8,654 nucleotides of DNA, taken from positions 1-8,654 of the forward strand of contig CAKTFF010000071.1 of assembly GCA_934553185.1 (NCBI GenBank), written 5' to 3'. Under the pieces are notes generated by a model. The model was not told where the DNA came from and searched no databases. It saw nothing but the letters and a program-made list of their open reading frames with translations. The position numbers and the translations under genes are program-made. Below, in pieces: positions 1-6,834 of this stretch. How positions within the stretch are numbered: position 1 is the first letter of the stretch; every line of letters starts with the position of its first letter. The DNA is from an uncultured Devosia sp. Its GTDB lineage: Bacteria; Pseudomonadota; Alphaproteobacteria; Rhizobiales; Devosiaceae.

Positions 1-556
1 AGGCTTGCTTGTTTTCCTCGCCGGTTGCTTCGGTTAGCCAATCTTGTGGATATTCTACCTGCACGACCCGCAGATTGCCCAAAGCGCCAGACTCGACCAG
101 TTCGCGCGCCTGTCGGATCAGCGGGTAGCCGGTGTAATTGTGTGTGAGGAGAAACCGGGCACCCTTGGCCGGTTTGATCTCGGCCAGCTTGCGCGCATCT
201 TCCAGCGTGCTGGTGATCGGCTTGTCGCAGATCACGTGGATGCCGGCTTCGAGGAACGCCTTGGCGGGGCCGAAGTGCATATGGTTCGGCGTAACGATCG
301 ACACAGCCTCGATTCCATCGGGACGTGCAGCTTCGGCGCGGGCCATTTCTTCATAAGACGTATAGATCCGGTCTTCGGCCAGACCGAGATTGCGTCCCGA
401 CTCCTGAGCGACTTCGGGCCGGGACGATAGAGCGCCAGCCACCAGATCGTAGTCGCCATCGATCCGTGCTGCAACGCGGTGCACGTAGCCGATGAAGGCT
501 CCGGTGCCGCCGCCAACCATGCCCAGGCGAATACGCCTCGCCCCGTTTTCAGCCAT
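1..556 (-). CDS. Gfo/Idh/MocA family oxidoreductase (3' end outside window)
   Basis: Predicted cytosolic NAD(P)-dependent sugar or polyol dehydrogenase/reductase. The frame is open from the ATG at 554-556 to the window edge, giving 185 residues of a protein family that normally has about 330-400. The N-terminal Rossmann fold shows the dinucleotide loop GGGTGAFIG (about residues 15-23), the strand-end motif IVTPNHMH (about 88-95), and DKPIT (about 110-114), a variant of the family's EKP motif whose lysine is the usual catalytic residue. THNYTGYP follows (about 136-143). The C-terminal substrate half, including any catalytic His/Asp, lies outside the window. A GGGAGA ribosome site at 564-569 supports the start, and only 13 nt separate it from the upstream isomerase stop, so it is the last visible gene of the operon. 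Inferred role: one of two redox steps (C3 oxidation or final 3-keto reduction). Family is firm; substrate and direction are unknown. Confidence 0.9.
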   Translation of the reverse strand, partial: MAENGARRIRLGMVGGGTGAFIGYVHRVAARIDGDYDLVAGALSSRPEVAQESGRNLGLAEDRIYTSYEEMARAEAARPDGIEAVSIVTPNHMHFGPAKAFLEAGIHVICDKPITSTLEDARKLAEIKPAKGARFLLTHNYTGYPLIRQARELVESGALGNLRVVQVEYPQDWLTEATGEENKQA

Positions 557-569
557 ATCGATTTCTCCC

Positions 570-1625
570 TTAGCTCAGCCCGAGTATCTTGCGGTTTGCG
601 GCCAGATCCGTTCCTGCCGAAGCGAAGTCATCGAAGGCGTGTTCGGTGACGCGGATGATGTGGTTCTTGATGAACTCCGCGCCTTCGCGGGCGCCGTCTT
701 CGGGATGCTTTATGGCGCATTCCCATTCCAGCACGGCCCAGCCGGCGAAGTCATACTGCGCCATTTTGCTGAACACCGAGGCGAAATCGACCTGTCCGTC
801 GCCAAGCGAGCGGAAGCGCCCTGCCCTGTTGATCCAGCTCTGGTAGCCGCCATAGACGCCCTGCCGCCCGGTCGGGTTGAACTCGGCGTCCTTGACGTGG
901 AACATCCGGATTCGCTCGTGGTAGATGTCGATGTAGTCGAGGTAACCGAGTTGCTGCAGCACGAAGTGGCTTGGATCATAAAGCAGGTTGGCGCGCGGGT
1001 GGTTCTTCACGCGCTCAAGGAACATCTCATAGGTGACCCCGTCATGGAGGTCTTCGCCGGGATGAATTTCGTAGCAGAGGTCGACGCCGTTCTCATCCAT
1101 GGCATCGAGGATCGGCGTCCAGCGGCGTGCCAGTTCATCGAAAGCTTCTTCAACAAGACCCGCTGGGCGTTGAGGAAAGGGATAAAGGAACGGCCAGGCC
1201 AGTGCGCCCGAGAAGGTCGCGTGTTCGGTCAGTCCGAGATTCTGTGAGGCCTTGGCTGCCCACATCAGCTGCTGCACGGCCCATTCCTGCCGCGCCTGTG
1301 GATTGCCATGGACAGAGGCTGGGGCGAAGCCATCCAGCATGGTGTCGTAGACGGGGTGAGCGGCAACAAGCTGGCCCTGCAGGTGCGTTGAAAGCTCGGT
1401 GATCTCCAGGCCGTGCTTCGCGGCGGTGCCCTTGAGCTCGTCGGCATAGGTCTTGGACGTTGCGGCCTTTTCGAGGTCGATCAGCGAACCGACCCAGGTT
1501 GGGATCTGGACACCCTTGTAGCCGTAGTTAGCAGCCCAGCCGCAAATGGCGTCAAAAGAGTTGAAGGGCGCTGCGTCACCCGCGAACTGAGCCAGAAAAA
1601 TGCCTGGGCCCTTGATAGTACGCAT
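570..1625 (-). CDS. Sugar phosphate isomerase/epimerase-like TIM-barrel protein (351 aa)
   Basis: Member of the xylose-isomerase-like / AP-endonuclease-2 TIM-barrel superfamily, cytosolic and normally divalent-metal dependent. Expected metal-site motifs are visible in order: STHLQGQL with H81, YEIHPGE with E186, YDPSH with D217 and H220, FHVKD with H243, and LEWE with E300. It is longer than most family members (about 250-300), with extra sequence between the first strands and the E186 strand (roughly 80-160) and an aromatic segment near 255-272. The ATG at 1623-1625 is preceded by an excellent GGAGGAG site at 1632-1638, six nt away. It follows the 379-aa oxidoreductase after a 130-nt gap holding a strong hairpin, and is 13 nt ahead of the next oxidoreductase. 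Related proteins act as ketose epimerases, inosose dehydratase (IolE), 3-keto-guloside 4-epimerase (YcjR) or 3-keto-sugar lyases/hydratases. Which of these applies cannot be decided here. Confidence 0.88.
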   Translation of the reverse strand: MRTIKGPGIFLAQFAGDAAPFNSFDAICGWAANYGYKGVQIPTWVGSLIDLEKAATSKTYADELKGTAAKHGLEITELSTHLQGQLVAAHPVYDTMLDGFAPASVHGNPQARQEWAVQQLMWAAKASQNLGLTEHATFSGALAWPFLYPFPQRPAGLVEEAFDELARRWTPILDAMDENGVDLCYEIHPGEDLHDGVTYEMFLERVKNHPRANLLYDPSHFVLQQLGYLDYIDIYHERIRMFHVKDAEFNPTGRQGVYGGYQSWINRAGRFRSLGDGQVDFASVFSKMAQYDFAGWAVLEWECAIKHPEDGAREGAEFIKNHIIRVTEHAFDDFASAGTDLAANRKILGLS

Positions 1626-1672
1626 ACGATTCTCCTCCGATAGCGCTGCGCGCCCTTGTTTTGCTTAAGATT

Positions 1673-1697
1673 AAGGCGGCGGATCGACCGCCGCCTT
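1673..1697 (-). terminator. Perfect 10-bp hairpin between oxidoreductase and isomerase genes
   Basis: AAGGCGGCGG at 1673-1682 and CCGCCGCCTT at 1688-1697 are exact reverse complements around a 5-nt loop (ATCGA). In the minus-strand transcript the stem is followed by a broken T-rich tail (TTAATCTTAAG), not a clean U-tract. It lies in the 130-nt gap between the 379-aa oxidoreductase and the 351-aa isomerase. It may be a leaky terminator/attenuator or an mRNA-stabilising or processing hairpin that sets different levels for the last two genes. The structure is directly visible; the function is inferred. Confidence 0.5.
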
Positions 1698-1755
1698 TGT
1701 TGATAACCAGTCTTGACCGGCAGATCATGCCTGTCAATGAGGTACGTCCCTCGCC

Positions 1756-2895
1756 CTACTTGAGCAGCGCCTGTGCCTCTGCCGGGCTCAGTGACAGCGG
1801 CCGCTCGCAGGTTGTTTGGAGCGTGATCACCTGCCCAGTTTCGCCCGCTTTGAGGAGGCTGGTCATGACGTCGACCGCATGAAGAGCGACGTCGAGACCA
1901 CAACGGGCGCGATAGCCGCCTTCGATGGACGCCATCATGTCCGCCAGGCCGGCAGCGCGATAGTTTGCCCGCGGTGTCGGCTTATCAAGGTCCTGATTAG
2001 CCTTGCCGAAGGGATGATCCCAAGGTGTGACGCTGGTCCGCTCACCGGCGATGTTGGCCGTCGTCAGATCGCCGCCAAAGAAGTTCGGATCGGGAACAAA
2101 GATCGATCCGTCCGTGCCATAGAGCTCGATATTGTGGTGCCCGTGGGCCGCCACGTCCCAGCTTGCCCCGATCGTCACAATGGCACCCGAGGCAAACTCG
2201 AGCACGCCGTGGATGGTAGTGGGTGTACCGACCTTGACAAAGGTGCCCTTGTTAGGGCCTTCGGCGGTCACTTCACGCTCTGTGCGGGCCATATTGGTGA
2301 AGGCAGACAGACGCTTGATCGGGCCCAGCAGGTGGATGAGGTCAGTGACGTAGTAAGGACCAAGATCAAGGATCGGTCCGGCGCCGGGCTGAAAGAAGAA
2401 GTCCGGATTGGGATGCCAGTGCTCCATGCCGCGACTCATCACATGCATGGTGCCGCTCATGATCTTGCCCAATTGGCCGGAGTCGATGATTTCGCGCGCC
2501 TGCTGGTGAGCGCCGCCCAGGAACGTATCTGGAGCCGAACCCACGAGAAGACCACGTTCGTCAGCAGCCTTCTTGAGCGACTGGCCCTCTTCAAGCGACA
2601 GCACGAAGGGCTTTTCCGAATAGGCGTGCTTACCGGACGACACGATGTCCATGGACACCTTGTAGTGCGTCGATGGGATCGTCAGGTTGACGATAACGTC
2701 CACTTCACTGTTGGCGAGCAGTTCATCCGGCGTTTGGGCGCGGACGCCAAACTCGTCGGCGCGCTTCTGCGCTGCGGCGGGCAGGATGTCAGCGACTGCA
2801 CGGACATCAAGCCCCTTGAACAGAGGCGCAAGGCGCAGATAGGCACTCGAAATATTGCCGGCACCCATGATGCCGACGCCAAAGGTTTTGGCCAT
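1756..2895 (-). CDS. Gfo/Idh/MocA family oxidoreductase (379 aa)
   Basis: Complete cytosolic NAD(P)-dependent oxidoreductase of usual family length. The Rossmann domain covers about residues 1-120, with GAGNIS at 11-16, TIPSTHY at 72-78 and the hallmark SEKP at 93-96, whose lysine (K95) is expected to be catalytic. The C-terminal alpha/beta substrate domain follows. Its central helix reads GPILDLGPYYVTD (173-185): the position usually occupied by His in D-x-G-x-H is Tyr181, as in the 'DxGPYY' branch of the family. The start ATG lies three nt after the stop of the 249-aa isomerase, so the pair is translationally coupled (only a weak AAGTGG-like site precedes it). The product ends AEAQALLK. Inferred role: partner dehydrogenase or reductase to the second Gfo/Idh gene, acting on a 3-keto or 3-hydroxy sugar. 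The family is certain; the substrate is not visible. Confidence 0.92.
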   Translation of the reverse strand: MAKTFGVGIMGAGNISSAYLRLAPLFKGLDVRAVADILPAAAQKRADEFGVRAQTPDELLANSEVDVIVNLTIPSTHYKVSMDIVSSGKHAYSEKPFVLSLEEGQSLKKAADERGLLVGSAPDTFLGGAHQQAREIIDSGQLGKIMSGTMHVMSRGMEHWHPNPDFFFQPGAGPILDLGPYYVTDLIHLLGPIKRLSAFTNMARTEREVTAEGPNKGTFVKVGTPTTIHGVLEFASGAIVTIGASWDVAAHGHHNIELYGTDGSIFVPDPNFFGGDLTTANIAGERTSVTPWDHPFGKANQDLDKPTPRANYRAAGLADMMASIEGGYRARCGLDVALHAVDVMTSLLKAGETGQVITLQTTCERPLSLSPAEAQALLK

Positions 2896-2898
2896 GGC

Positions 2899-3648
2899 TT
2901 ATTTCCACTTGCTGGCGGTTGCAATCGAGCGAGACGCGAAACGCAGTGCGTCCGACGGCTTGTCGTGCTCGGCAACGAAATACTGTGCCTGGGTCTTGCC
3001 GGTGACCTTGCCGATCAGGTTGTCCCAATCGAGCACACCGTGGCCGACATCAGCCCAACCATCTTCATCGGCATTCTGGCCGGCGGGAGCGATGTCCTTG
3101 ACGTGAACCGCCGTAATGCGGCTGCCGTAGCGGTCGAACCAGGCGATAGGATCCGCCTTGCCACGCACGACCCAGGCCACGTCACATTCCCACTCGATAG
3201 ACGGTGCCGTCTCAAGGATGATCTCCATGGGCGTCCGGCCTGTTGTAGTGGGCACGAACTCAAAGTCATGGTTATGCCAACCGAAGCCATAGCCTTCCTT
3301 GGTGTAGGTCTCGGCAGCCTTCGCCAGCATCTCGGCAAGTTCGAGCCACTTGGATTCGTCCTTGCTCCGGCCCTCGGGACCAATATGGGGACAGAATATC
3401 TTCTTGATGCCAAGTGTCTCTGCAGTTTTGAGCGTGGTCGACACATCAGCGACCTGAGCGGGCCCGAAGTGGCCCGTGGGCATGGACAGGCCGTTCTTCT
3501 TAAGGTCTGCGGCAAGGCCAGCGGCATCGCCGTAGAGCCCGCCATAACCTTCCACCTGGGTATAGCCAAGCTCGCCAAGCTTGGCGAGGAACTCGGATTG
3601 ATTTGAATAGTTGCGGGCGCTGTAGAGTTGGAATGACAACACAGTCAT
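2899..3648 (-). CDS. Sugar phosphate isomerase/epimerase-like TIM-barrel protein (249 aa)
   Basis: Compact metal-dependent TIM-barrel of the xylose-isomerase-like superfamily, close in length to YcjR and to IolE-type enzymes. From the ATG at 3646-3648 it begins MTVLSFQLYSARN, the typical first strand. Motifs in order: VEGYGG (32-37), PTGHF with H60, WHNHDFEF (124-131), ECDVAW with D156, VHVKD with H182, and AEHD with E227; together these give the expected metal and catalytic set. AAGAGG at 3655-3660 is well spaced for this ATG, which is why it is preferred to an in-frame GTG at 3681. A 137-nt gap separates it from the ABC ATPase; no clear promoter or terminator is visible there, only a weak TGCCG/CGGCA pairing. 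The downstream oxidoreductase starts three nt after the stop. Likely roles are epimerisation, elimination or hydration of a 3-keto sugar; simple ketose epimerisation is the alternative. Confidence 0.9.
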   Translation of the reverse strand: MTVLSFQLYSARNYSNQSEFLAKLGELGYTQVEGYGGLYGDAAGLAADLKKNGLSMPTGHFGPAQVADVSTTLKTAETLGIKKIFCPHIGPEGRSKDESKWLELAEMLAKAAETYTKEGYGFGWHNHDFEFVPTTTGRTPMEIILETAPSIEWECDVAWVVRGKADPIAWFDRYGSRITAVHVKDIAPAGQNADEDGWADVGHGVLDWDNLIGKVTGKTQAQYFVAEHDKPSDALRFASRSIATASKWK

Positions 3649-3654
3649 TGTTGG

Positions 3655-3660
3655 CCTCTT
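3655..3660 (-). promoter_or_regulatory. Ribosome binding site deciding the 249-aa isomerase start
   Basis: The minus strand reads AAGAGG, six nt before the ATG at 3648. The in-frame GTG 33 nt upstream would place this site inside the coding sequence and add 11 residues before the conserved first beta strand, so the ATG is chosen. Confidence 0.6.
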
Positions 3661-3785
3661 GAGTTTTGATGTGAGTGGCACGAGTCGGAAGCTGCCGACA
3701 CAAAGCCGGCAACATCCGCCACGGCGCAGATGGGAGTTTATTGGCCGGGGCCGGGCTACCGACGCTTATGCAGCGGCGGCAATAA

Positions 3786-4871
3786 TCACAGACGGCTCTC
3801 CGTTTGGGCGTCGAACAAGGACCCACGCGCGACATCGAAGCCAAGGGTTACCTTGTCGCCGACGGCAAGCGGGATATCGCTGCTGCAGCGGAAGGTGATC
3901 GGCAGGCCGGCAATTTTGGTCCAGGCCAGCGTTTCCGAACCCATCGGTTCAACGATCTCGATCTCGGCCATGGTCTGGAACGGCATCGACTGTGCGGCTT
4001 CACCCACAAAGATGTGCTCGGGACGCACGCCAAGCACAGCCTTCGTTGCGCCGGGATCGCGACTATCTTTGAAGTGGTAAGTGCCAAGCGGGATGCTGGT
4101 CCCATCCGTGGTGGTGAAACTGCCATTCTCCATGCTGCCGGGCATGAAGTTCATCGATGGCGAACCGATGAAGCCTGCCACGTAAAGGCTGCTGGGCTTG
4201 TTATAGATCGTGTGCGGATCGGCCAGTTGCTGGATCACGCCATTCTTCATGATAGCGATGCGGTCAGCCAGGGTCAGCGCCTCGATCTGATCGTGCGTCA
4301 CATAGATCATGGTGTTCTTGAGCCGCTGATGCAGCCGCTTGATCTCGACGCGAAGATCGCTGCGGAGCTTGGCGTCGAGGTTGGACAGCGGTTCGTCGAA
4401 CAGGAACACGTCCACGTCGCGCACCAGCGCGCGGCCGATGGCAACGCGCTGACGCTGGCCACCTGAAAGGTTGGCGGGCTTACGTCCGAGCAATGGCTGG
4501 ATCTGGAGGATTTCAGCGGCACGGGTCACGCGGCGATCAATCTCGTCCTTGGCCATGCCCGATACGCGCAGACCGAAGGAGAGGTTCTTCTCCACCGTCA
4601 TCTGCGGATAGAGGGCGTAGGACTGGAACACCATGCCGATGCCGCGGTCCTTAGGCTCAAGCCAGGTAACGTTCTTGCCGCCGATAAAAATTTGGCCATC
4701 GGACACATCGAGAAGACCGGCGATGCAGTTGAGCAGGGTGGACTTCCCACAGCCGGACGGCCCGAGCAGAACGATGAATTCGCCTTGGGCGATATCGAGA
4801 TTGAGGTTTTCGAGAACCTTGACGCTGCCGAAGTTGAGCGAGAGGTCTTTGATGGAAACGCTGGTTTGCAT
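3786..4871 (-). CDS. Sugar ABC transporter ATP-binding protein (UgpC/MalK type)
   Basis: Cytoplasmic ATPase that drives the CUT1 sugar importer. All nucleotide-binding motifs are intact: Walker A GPSGCGKST (37-45), Q-loop Q83, signature LSGGQ (135-139), Walker B VFLFDEP (155-161) with catalytic E160, D-loop SNLDAK, and H-loop H193. The C-terminal part (about 235-361) is the TOBE/OB regulatory domain typical of MalK/UgpC ATPases, with the conserved RPEHIFVG segment. Its 361 residues match the usual length. It starts four nt after the stop of the second permease, with AAGGGA (4879-4884) overlapping the end of that gene as its ribosome site, so it is part of the transporter operon. MalK-like ATPases often serve several importers, so it carries little substrate information. 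Confidence 0.96.
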   Translation of the reverse strand: MQTSVSIKDLSLNFGSVKVLENLNLDIAQGEFIVLLGPSGCGKSTLLNCIAGLLDVSDGQIFIGGKNVTWLEPKDRGIGMVFQSYALYPQMTVEKNLSFGLRVSGMAKDEIDRRVTRAAEILQIQPLLGRKPANLSGGQRQRVAIGRALVRDVDVFLFDEPLSNLDAKLRSDLRVEIKRLHQRLKNTMIYVTHDQIEALTLADRIAIMKNGVIQQLADPHTIYNKPSSLYVAGFIGSPSMNFMPGSMENGSFTTTDGTSIPLGTYHFKDSRDPGATKAVLGVRPEHIFVGEAAQSMPFQTMAEIEIVEPMGSETLAWTKIAGLPITFRCSSDIPLAVGDKVTLGFDVARGSLFDAQTESRL

Positions 4872-4875
4872 TGGA

Positions 4876-5808
4876 TTATCCCTTCACGGCGCCGGCGGCG
4901 ACGCCGCGTACGAACAGCTTGCCGGACACAAAGTAGATGATCAGCGGCACGAGACCCGTCAGCACGGTTGCCGCCATGTTGACGTTGTATTCCGGCGTGC
5001 CCTGGGCCGAGTTGACGATGTTGTTGAGCTGAACGGTCATGGGCAGGTTCTGCGTGCCGGCAAACACCACGCCGAACAGGAAGTCGTTCCATATGCCGGT
5101 GATCTGCAGGATCAGCGCCACCACGAAGATCGGCAGCGACATGGGCAGCATGATCTCGAAGAAGATGCGCCAGAACCCTGCCCCATCGACACGTGCGGCC
5201 TTGAACAGTTCCTGAGGCAGAGACGCAAAGTAATTGCGGAATAACAGGGTGAGAATGGGCATGCCGAAAATGGTGTGGATGACGATGACACCGGTCAGGC
5301 TGCCAAAAATACCCAGTTCGCGAGTGATCATCACCAGCGGATAAAGCATGACCTGATACGGAATGAACGAGCCAAAGATCAGGATGGCGAAGAACACTTC
5401 CGAGCCCTTGAAGCGCCAGTTCACCAGAGCATAGCCGTTCACCGCGGCGATGAAGATTGACACAATGGTGGAGGGAATGGTGATCTTAACCGAGTTCCAA
5501 AAACCAGGCGCCAGTCCCTCGCAGGTCAGGCCGGTGCAGGCGCCGGTCCAAGCCTTGACCCAGGGATCAAAGCTTGGGGCCGTTGGCAGAGCGAAAATGT
5601 TGCCGAAGCGGATTTCGGGCATCGTCTTGAGCGACGTCACCACCATCACGTAGAGCGGGAACAGAAAATAGAGGGCGAAAAAGACCAAGGTCGTATAAAT
5701 CATGATCTTTTTGGGCGTGAAAAACGGCTTGGGACGCTTTCCACGCGGTTCGCCGGCAGAGCCGGTTGTCATGGGCCGCGCAGCGGTCATGGGTGTGGTC
5801 TGGCTCAT
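4876..5808 (-). CDS. Carbohydrate ABC transporter permease (MalG-like, second subunit)
   Basis: Inner-membrane subunit of the CUT1 importer, 310 residues. A basic cytoplasmic N-terminus rich in Lys/Arg/Pro (1-34) precedes TM1 (about 35-60); further hydrophobic segments lie near 107-128, 136-158, 168-190, 222-245 and 280-300. The ATPase-coupling EAA loop is clear: QELFKAARVDGAGFW (199-213) leading to LP at 221-222. The first periplasmic loop contains TGACTGLTCEGLAPGFWNS (88-106), a two-cysteine loop that I associate with glucose/mannose (GtsC-like) permeases. The ATG overlaps the upstream permease stop in an ATGA, indicating translational coupling and a fixed pairing of the two subunits. The product ends AAGAVKG, as many MalG-type proteins do. 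Substrate assignment to glucose-like sugars is inference. Confidence 0.94.
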   Translation of the reverse strand: MSQTTPMTAARPMTTGSAGEPRGKRPKPFFTPKKIMIYTTLVFFALYFLFPLYVMVVTSLKTMPEIRFGNIFALPTAPSFDPWVKAWTGACTGLTCEGLAPGFWNSVKITIPSTIVSIFIAAVNGYALVNWRFKGSEVFFAILIFGSFIPYQVMLYPLVMITRELGIFGSLTGVIVIHTIFGMPILTLLFRNYFASLPQELFKAARVDGAGFWRIFFEIMLPMSLPIFVVALILQITGIWNDFLFGVVFAGTQNLPMTVQLNNIVNSAQGTPEYNVNMAATVLTGLVPLIIYFVSGKLFVRGVAAGAVKG

Positions 5809-6746
5809 ACGCGTCGCCCTTTTCCGCCGAATTCAAGATAGGCCCACGGTATCATGATGATCAGCACGGTGAGCAGCATCATGGTGGATGCAGCGAGGCC
5901 TTGCCCGATATTACCGCCGCCAAACATGTAGTCGTAGACGTATTTGGCGGGCACTTCCGAGGAGATGCCGGGGCCGCCATTGGTCAGGGCCACCACCAGG
6001 TCATAAAGGCGAACAATGCCCGAGCCGATGATCACCACAGCCGTGACGAGCACGCCGCGCATCATGGGCAGAACAACCGAAAGGTAGGTGCGCCAGGTGG
6101 GGATGCCGTCCACTCGGGCGGCCTTCCAGATTTCTTCGTCTACGCCGCGCAGACCGGCCAGCATCAGGATCATGCAGAAGCCGACGCCTTGCCAAAGCCC
6201 GGCGATCAGTAGCGCAAACAAGACCAAACGCGGATTGGCGATCCAGTCAAAGGTGAAGCCCGTCCAGCCCAGATTACGCATCGTGCCCTGGAGGCCCAGC
6301 GTTGGGTTCATGATCCACTGCCACACCAGACCCGTCACGATGAACGAGAGGGCGAAGGGGTAAAGCATGATGGTCCGGAAAGCGCTCTCAAAACGGATCT
6401 TTTGATCCATCAGCACGGCCAGAAGAAAGCCGATGACCAACGTCATGACCAGCGACATTGAGCCATAAAGCACGAGGTTCCAGATCGAGACGTTCCAGCG
6501 CGAGGCGGCGAACAGTCGTGTGTACTGGTCGAAGCCGACGAAGTCGTTGCGCGGCAAGAGTTTGGAGTTGGTAAAAGAGTAGAAAACCGTCCAGACAGTG
6601 CAACCGACGAAAATCACGAGAACGGTCGCGATCATCGGCACAGCGGCGATCTTAGCCGTGACGTTGTGCAGGAACAGCCTATGAATGAAACCACGACGGG
6701 TTGTCCCGCCGGCAACGTGTCCCGGCTGTGCGGCGATATCCGCCAT
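5805..6746 (-). CDS. Carbohydrate ABC transporter permease (MalF-like, first subunit)
   Basis: Inner-membrane subunit of the same CUT1 importer, 313 residues with about six predicted helices: near 32-57, 90-113, 124-146, 172-198, 228-255 and 285-305. The EAA coupling loop is EEIWKAARVDGIPTW (204-218) followed by LP near 226-227. The conserved segment ALTNGGPG (253-260) before the last helix is typical of MalF/UgpA-type sugar permeases. The long periplasmic P2 domain of enteric MalF is absent, as is normal for this branch. The ATG at 6744-6746 has GGAGAAG at 6751-6757 as its ribosome site, close at four nt. It follows the binding-protein gene after an 88-nt gap holding a strong hairpin and overlaps the next permease by four bases. 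Confidence 0.94.
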   Translation of the reverse strand: MADIAAQPGHVAGGTTRRGFIHRLFLHNVTAKIAAVPMIATVLVIFVGCTVWTVFYSFTNSKLLPRNDFVGFDQYTRLFAASRWNVSIWNLVLYGSMSLVMTLVIGFLLAVLMDQKIRFESAFRTIMLYPFALSFIVTGLVWQWIMNPTLGLQGTMRNLGWTGFTFDWIANPRLVLFALLIAGLWQGVGFCMILMLAGLRGVDEEIWKAARVDGIPTWRTYLSVVLPMMRGVLVTAVVIIGSGIVRLYDLVVALTNGGPGISSEVPAKYVYDYMFGGGNIGQGLAASTMMLLTVLIIMIPWAYLEFGGKGRRV

Positions 6747-6767
6747 TATGCTTCTCCATATGGAAAA

Positions 6768-6794
6768 GGCCGGCCTTGGCGATCAAGGCCGGCC
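6768..6794 (-). terminator. Perfect 11-bp hairpin after the binding-protein gene (attenuating terminator)
   Basis: GGCCGGCCTTG at 6768-6778 and CAAGGCCGGCC at 6784-6794 are exact reverse complements with a 5-nt loop. In the minus-strand transcript the GC-rich stem is followed at once by TTTTCC, a short U-tract. It lies between the binding-protein stop (6835) and the permease start (6746). Partial termination or 3'-end protection at this position is the known way other ABC operons (the malE-malF gap, for example) make more binding protein than permease. Structure is seen; this role is inferred. Confidence 0.65.
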
Positions 6795-6834
6795 ATCACG
6801 TCAAACCAGTGCGCCGCTAAGGGCAGTGGCTGCG

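Noticed and set aside
492..1247. Plus-strand open frame of 251 residues
   Set aside because: Antisense shadow of the first oxidoreductase start and the 351-aa isomerase; no domain and no ribosome site.
1816..3606. A 596-residue open frame on the plus strand
   Set aside because: It runs antisense across two well-supported genes (the 379-aa oxidoreductase and 249-aa isomerase), crosses their junction, shows no recognisable domain, and is explained by GC-rich third-position bias.
3649..3681. GTG start adding 11 residues to the 249-aa isomerase
   Set aside because: The internal ATG has a well-spaced AAGAGG and begins exactly at the conserved first strand.
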